Shown: in pieces, positions 16,303 to 19,852 of the stretch
Position numbering within the stretch: the first letter of the stretch is position 1
How the letters are laid out: every line of letters starts with the position of its first letter
Assembly: GCA_011777135.1 (NCBI GenBank)
Contig: JAABVY010000062.1
Coordinates: 1 to 19,852 of the forward strand
DNA: 19,852 nucleotides
From: Candidatus Zixiibacteriota bacterium
GTDB lineage: Bacteria; Zixibacteria; MSB-5A5; JAABVY01
Reading direction: 5' to 3'
The notes under the pieces: model-generated
What the model was told of the DNA's origin: nothing
The model's input: only the letters and a program-made list of their open reading frames with translations
The model's database searches: none
Position numbers and translations under genes: made by a program

Positions 16303-16330
16303 TTGACTTGACTTAAATCAAAGCTAATAA
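16303..16330 (+). promoter_or_regulatory. Possible sigma70-like promoter of the polyferredoxin-like gene
   Basis: TTGACT (16303-16308) is followed after 16 bases by TAATAA (16325-16330), giving a start near 16337 and a leader of roughly 20-35 bases depending on the start codon. It lies entirely in the 87-base gap behind feoB. The FNR-like box sits inside it, so the two cannot both be used in the usual way. Confidence 0.35.
16308..16321 (+). promoter_or_regulatory. FNR/CRP-family binding site
   Basis: TTGACTTAAATCAA matches the FNR/Anr consensus TTGAT-N4-ATCAA at 9 of 10 specified positions. It also resembles the HcpR-type TTGAC-N4-GTCAA half site. Its centre (16314.5) is 41.5 bases before the ATG at 16356. 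A class II activator at this spot would start transcription right at that ATG, or 18 bases before the in-frame ATG at 16374. Otherwise the box overlaps a possible housekeeping promoter and would repress it. Confidence 0.5.
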
Positions 16331-16355
16331 TCCATACTCATTTTATCGTATATCC

Positions 16356-17504
16356 ATGAAGGATGCAAGAGCCATGGGAAAAAACGGCATTGTGGTTGAT
16401 ACAAATACACTAACTGGTGCAAAAAAACGTCAGTATAAGAGAAAACCCAAACCGACATTCGACTCCCAGAAGTATCGCGGCTGGATTCAGCTGTTCTGGT
16501 TCGGAGTTACAATCTGGATTGGGCTGCAATTCTATTTCTTCGTCTATTACTATCTGGCCGGCGAAAAAGGAATCTATCTTCCGCGGCCCCCCGGAGTGGA
16601 AGGATTTCTTCCAATATCCTCACTAATTTCCCTGCGATCTGCTATCGAAACCGGTCAATTATCATGGGTCCATCCGGCCGGACTGGCGCTGCTTGTGATC
16701 TTCATAGTGGCTTCGTTTTTCCTGCGTAAGTCATTCTGCGCTTTTATTTGTCCTGTAGGCACTGTTTCAGAATCTCTGGGATCGGTGGGTAGAATGATCT
16801 TCAAAAAGAGACTGAAACTTCCCGCTTTTCTTGACTATCCCTTGAGATCATTGAAGTACCTGCTGCTGGTATTTTTCCTGTACGCCGTTTTCTACCAGAT
16901 GTCCAGCGCCGATATACAGACATTTTTGAACAGCCCATATAACAAAGTTGCCGATGTGAAAATGCTGCTGTTTTTCACGCGCGTGAGTGAAGTTACTTTC
17001 TGGGTGTTGATGGTACTGGTTGTTCTCTCTGTCATTTATGAAGGCGCATGGTGCCGTTATCTCTGTCCTTATGGCGCACTGCTGGGATTTATCGGCTTAT
17101 TCTCACCTGCTAAAATCATGCGCAATTCAAAGACATGCATTGACTGTTTTAAATGTTCTAAAGTCTGTCCCTCAAGAATAAAGGTGCACAAAATGAAAGC
17201 CGTGCATTCGGATGAATGTTTCGGGTGTATGGCATGTGTTGACGCCTGCCCGGTGCAGGACACCCTGGACATGAAACTCCCGGGAGGCAGAAAGATAAGC
17301 CCCAGAGCATACCTGATCGCCGCATTCATGGCATTCTTAATACCGATCCTGGCTTTCAAAGTGGCCGGGTACTGGAACAATAATATAACCAATGCGGAAT
17401 ATAAAGAACATATCGAAAACATAGACAGTCCACTTTACCATCACAATCGCGGCCAGGTAATGACCAAGGAAAAACTCGAGCAAATGAGCCGTGACTCAGA
17501 TTAG
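16356..17504 (+). CDS. NapH/NosR-type membrane iron-sulfur protein (polyferredoxin-like)
   Basis: This 382-residue inner-membrane protein probably passes electrons between the quinol pool and a periplasmic or membrane acceptor. About five hydrophobic segments are visible (roughly 42-66, 105-124, 165-183, 203-227, 318-337). Two CX3CP motifs (C128/C132 and C233/C237) lie at membrane edges, as in NosR, NapH and CcoG relatives. Two ferredoxin-type 4Fe-4S motifs follow: C261-C264-C267-C271P and C288-C291-C294-C298P. The N-terminus is lysine- and arginine-rich, fitting a cytoplasmic end. There is no FMN-binding domain, so it is not full NosR, and no heme motif. Neighbours give no partner enzyme; copA and feoB nearby hint at metal reduction or metalloenzyme assembly, as CcoG does for copper, but that is inference. 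The ATG at 16374 is an alternative start; neither ATG has a strong ribosome binding site. Confidence 0.88.
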   Translation: MKDARAMGKNGIVVDTNTLTGAKKRQYKRKPKPTFDSQKYRGWIQLFWFGVTIWIGLQFYFFVYYYLAGEKGIYLPRPPGVEGFLPISSLISLRSAIETGQLSWVHPAGLALLVIFIVASFFLRKSFCAFICPVGTVSESLGSVGRMIFKKRLKLPAFLDYPLRSLKYLLLVFFLYAVFYQMSSADIQTFLNSPYNKVADVKMLLFFTRVSEVTFWVLMVLVVLSVIYEGAWCRYLCPYGALLGFIGLFSPAKIMRNSKTCIDCFKCSKVCPSRIKVHKMKAVHSDECFGCMACVDACPVQDTLDMKLPGGRKISPRAYLIAAFMAFLIPILAFKVAGYWNNNITNAEYKEHIENIDSPLYHHNRGQVMTKEKLEQMSRDSD

Positions 17505-17605
17505 CCGTATGCCGTTTTTATCCATGTGCAGAAAACCGATCTCTGGCCGATAATCATTAATGTAAAAGTATCGGGGGAACATAGAATATATTTCGGGGAG
17601 CTATT

Positions 17606-18457
17606 GTGCATAGTAACGAATTCATGAAGGAAAAAATCGACAGCTCTGAAATCCAGGATGTTGTCCGGGAAATGGTTATTGAATCAGAGCGCAAGTATCA
17701 GACGCTGATTGAAAACAGCCTGGTCGGTATTATCATTTATTCAGATGATCACATCGTTTATGCCAATCCCCGATTCAATGAGATATTCGGGTATGATTCC
17801 GATGAATATCAAAACATACCGATTTGGGAGTTTGTGCATCCGGATTATCGCGAGATTGCAAGGGAACGCGCATACCAGAGAATATCCGGCAAGGAGATTG
17901 TGCCTCAATATGAATTAAAAGCTATGAGAAAAGACGGCACCGTTGTGGATATTATGCTTAAATCCGCACGCATGACCTACAACGGTAAACCCGCCCTTAT
18001 CGTCAATATGGTGGACATAACCGAGCTGAAGAATGCACAGCGTGAAATCAGAGAATTGTCTACAATAGTCCAGTCAGCACTGATTCCAATTCTCAAACTG
18101 GATGAGCATGGAAAGGTATTGTATGTAAACAAAAGTGCTGAGCAATTATTTGGTATCGAATTGGAAAAAATGAGAGGCAAGAATCTGGCTGCTCTAATCA
18201 CCGGTGTGGATCCCGAGGAGATGCAGGAGCATGTCATCCGTCAGACAAGAAGAGGGGGTTTCGATTCCATGATTATTTGTAGAAAGGCGGATGGCGCCCC
18301 GATCAAGATCCGTCTTACCACTGCCCCCTTGGTAAACGATAAAAATAAAATGACGGCGATCGCATGTTTTCTGGTCGATCCCCGAATTGAAAAAGCTGAA
18401 GAAAACTCCCTCAATGCGGAAGAATCCGCTACTGTAAAAATCAATATTTCTCGATAA
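17606..18457 (+). CDS. Protein of two PAS domains without an output domain
   Basis: The 283-residue soluble protein has two PAS sensor domains. The first (about 28-140) runs from YQTLIENSLVGIIIY through NPRFNEIFGY and ends in the usual PAC-like IVNMVDITELKNAQREI. The second (about 150-260) contains ILKLDEHGKVLYVNKSAEQLFG and IKIRLTTAPLVND. No histidine kinase, GGDEF, EAL, HTH or receiver domain follows, and the last 30 residues are polar. It could bind a ligand or cofactor and act on a partner protein, or be the remnant of a larger sensor. The frame ends in a clean stop with no kinase-like sequence after it, which favours a genuine stand-alone protein. The GTG start is well supported by GGGGAG 5 bases upstream; an ATG lies six codons in. 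Confidence 0.87.
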   Translation: MHSNEFMKEKIDSSEIQDVVREMVIESERKYQTLIENSLVGIIIYSDDHIVYANPRFNEIFGYDSDEYQNIPIWEFVHPDYREIARERAYQRISGKEIVPQYELKAMRKDGTVVDIMLKSARMTYNGKPALIVNMVDITELKNAQREIRELSTIVQSALIPILKLDEHGKVLYVNKSAEQLFGIELEKMRGKNLAALITGVDPEEMQEHVIRQTRRGGFDSMIICRKADGAPIKIRLTTAPLVNDKNKMTAIACFLVDPRIEKAEENSLNAEESATVKINISR

Positions 18458-18531
18458 ATTAATAGATTCCGGCGCGAACAATCTTCTGTTTCCTGCATTT
18501 AATTATTTTGAACATGGAAAGGAATGATTAA

Positions 18532-18603
18532 TTGAAAACGGTACTTATAATCCTATTGGTGGTAGCGATCCTGATTCTGATGCGCAGGTCCAAAGGCGGC
18601 TGA
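18532..18603 (+). CDS. Predicted 23-residue single-helix membrane microprotein
   Basis: A TTG start 8 bases behind AAAGGA (18518-18523) opens 23 codons ending in TGA. The product has a lysine at position 2, then an unbroken hydrophobic run of about 15 residues (VLIILLVVAILILM), then a basic tail (RRSKGG). This is a textbook one-helix small membrane protein with the tail predicted in the cytoplasm. I recognise no family. It lies between the PAS gene and a sodium-coupled amino-acid transporter, and some such transporters (MetP) have a small membrane subunit (MetS). Here, however, the small gene is upstream and shows no clear resemblance. Expression is not proven: the start is TTG and the frame is short. 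Confidence 0.45.
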   Translation: MKTVLIILLVVAILILMRRSKGG

Positions 18604-18690
18604 TGTTAAACTTTATGGCCCGTGCGGCTATCGAAGGTAATATACCTCCCGCAATTATATAAAAGGTCTTTTCACTCCCATAAAAAAAAC

Positions 18691-18719
18691 TTGCCCAATT
18701 CCTACAATATTACTAAAAT
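18691..18719 (+). promoter_or_regulatory. Probable sigma70-like promoter of the LeuT-like transporter gene
   Basis: TTGCCC (18691-18696) and TAAAAT (18714-18719) are separated by exactly 17 bases. Transcription would begin near 18726, leaving a leader of about 57 bases with the AAAGGA ribosome binding site. This would make the transporter independent of the upstream microprotein. Confidence 0.45.
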
Positions 18720-18782
18720 CAATCTTAAATCCTGAGCATATAAATGGACAACAGTATAGCTTTGTAGAAAGGATTTGCCTTT

Positions 18783-19852
18783 ATGCCGAAGTTAGTCCGT
18801 GAACGCTGGGGAACGAAGCTGGGAGTGATCCTGGCGGTTTCCGGATCGGCGGTCGGCCTCGGAAACTTTTTGCGCTTTCCAACTGAGGCCGGCAAGTTCG
18901 GAGCGGGCGCCTTTATGATCCCCTATCTGGTGGCGCTGATTGTGGTTGGGATACCGCTTGTATGGGTGGAATGGACTCTGGGACGTTATGGCGGGCAATT
19001 CGGTCATTCGTCCGGACCGGGGATCTTTCAAGCCCTAAGACCTAAGGGCAGGATTCTTAAATATGTGGGTGTCATGGCGGTTTTCGGGCCGCTGGCTATT
19101 TTCTCTTATTACTGCTATATCGAATCATGGACACTAGGCTACAGCATCTTTTCAATAATCGGCAAAATGCCCGAGGTGGCCAGCGCGGCGGAAGCCGATA
19201 AGATGACCAACTTCTGGATGCAATACCTTGGAGTTGAGGAAGGAGGGTCCTTTGTTACAACCTATATATTATTCCTGATAACCTTTGTCGTAAATATTGT
19301 AGTAATCTACTTCGGTTTGAGGGGCGGAATTGAGAAAGTTTGCAATTTCGCTCTACCAACCCTTCTGGTATTGGGAATAATACTGGCTGTACGGGTACTC
19401 ACTCTTCCGCCGGGTGAGGAGCCTTCAGCCAATGCCGTAAATGGCCTGGGATATTTATGGAACCAGGACTTCTCAAAGTTGAAGGATCCGCAAATCTGGC
19501 TTGCGGCTGCGGGGCAGGTCTTCTTTACCCTCTCGGTCGGCATGGGTGTAATTCTAACTTATTCCAGTTATCTGAGGCAAAGAGATGATGTCGCCCTTTC
19601 CGGATTGACCTCGGCCACCGCCAATGAATTTGCAGAAGTTGTGCTCGCAGGTTCGATTATTATCCCCGCTGCCTTTATATTTTTCGGTCCCAATCCGGCA
19701 GCAGTACAGGAAATAGCATCTTCAGGTTCATTCTCGCTTGGATTCGTAACCATGCCCCTGATTTTCCAGCAGATTCCGGCCGGAGCGGTCTTCGGGTTTA
19801 TCTGGTTCTTTATGCTCTTCCTGGCCGGAGTGACATCATCTATATCTATCGT
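18783..19852 (+). CDS. LeuT-like sodium-dependent amino-acid symporter (NSS/SNF family), 3' truncated
   Basis: The frame opens with ATG at 18783, 9 bases after AAAGGA, and stays open to the window edge: 356 complete codons of the roughly 510 usual. The sequence follows Aquifex LeuT closely. Helix 1 is AVGLGNFLRFP (23-33), then GAFMIPYLVA, GIPLVWVEWTLGRYGG, YYCYIESWTLG, FFTLSVGMG and NEFAEVVLAGS. The sodium-site residues known from LeuT are present: G21, A23, V24, N28, T249, N281, A348, T351 and S352 here. E285 matches LeuT E290, which in LeuT removes the need for chloride. In the substrate pocket, helix-6 F259 of LeuT is replaced by M254 and helix-3 V104 by I106, while the Y108 equivalent is kept (Y110). 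It should import a hydrophobic amino acid with Na+. Last visible residues are in helix 8. Confidence 0.95.
   Translation, partial: MPKLVRERWGTKLGVILAVSGSAVGLGNFLRFPTEAGKFGAGAFMIPYLVALIVVGIPLVWVEWTLGRYGGQFGHSSGPGIFQALRPKGRILKYVGVMAVFGPLAIFSYYCYIESWTLGYSIFSIIGKMPEVASAAEADKMTNFWMQYLGVEEGGSFVTTYILFLITFVVNIVVIYFGLRGGIEKVCNFALPTLLVLGIILAVRVLTLPPGEEPSANAVNGLGYLWNQDFSKLKDPQIWLAAAGQVFFTLSVGMGVILTYSSYLRQRDDVALSGLTSATANEFAEVVLAGSIIIPAAFIFFGPNPAAVQEIASSGSFSLGFVTMPLIFQQIPAGAVFGFIWFFMLFLAGVTSSISI

Overview
The window is about 20 kb of densely packed bacterial chromosome of moderate G+C (near 50% by eye), with short intergenic gaps. I see no tRNA, rRNA, insertion sequence, phage gene, CRISPR array or long repeat. 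The gene set suggests an uncultured Gram-negative heterotroph with an anaerobic or microaerobic lifestyle: ATP-type PEP carboxykinase, maltodextrin-type glucan phosphorylase, ferrous-iron uptake, a NosR/NapH-like iron-sulfur membrane protein, an AAA_32-type Lon and a LeuT-like amino-acid transporter. I would guess a lineage of the Fibrobacteres-Chlorobi-Bacteroidetes superphylum or a neighbouring candidate phylum, but nothing here settles that.

Left part (1-7750). A beta-rich unrecognised protein, cut at its 5' end, runs rightward and ends 5 bases from the end of a leftward block. That block reads, in transcription order, pckA (PEP carboxykinase), an alpha-glucan phosphorylase and a long LOG-family protein, with gaps of a few tens of bases. 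It is probably a central-carbon and storage-polysaccharide operon. Upstream of it, also leftward, are a two-domain protein disulfide oxidoreductase with its own hairpin terminator and an inositol-monophosphatase-family enzyme.

Middle (7917-13020). A Lon-family protease has a good sigma70-like promoter and ends at a hairpin terminator. A Cu(I)-exporting P-type ATPase converges on it.

Right part (13021-19852). A 358-base divergent intergenic region separates copA from an iron-uptake operon. That operon has only two genes: a DtxR/MntR-like repressor fused to a FeoA domain, and feoB, which overlaps it by 8 bases. A 25-base imperfect palindrome over the promoter suggests metal-dependent autoregulation. 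Next come a polyferredoxin-like membrane protein behind an FNR/CRP-type box, a PAS-only protein, a newly read 23-residue single-helix membrane microprotein, and a close relative of the LeuT sodium-coupled amino-acid symporter that runs off the window.

The shared theme of the right half is metal and redox homeostasis: copper efflux, ferrous iron uptake, Fe-S electron transfer and redox or ligand sensing. The most interesting points are the repressor-FeoA fusion co-translated with FeoB, the FNR-like site, the microprotein next to the transporter, and substitutions in the LeuT-type substrate pocket.
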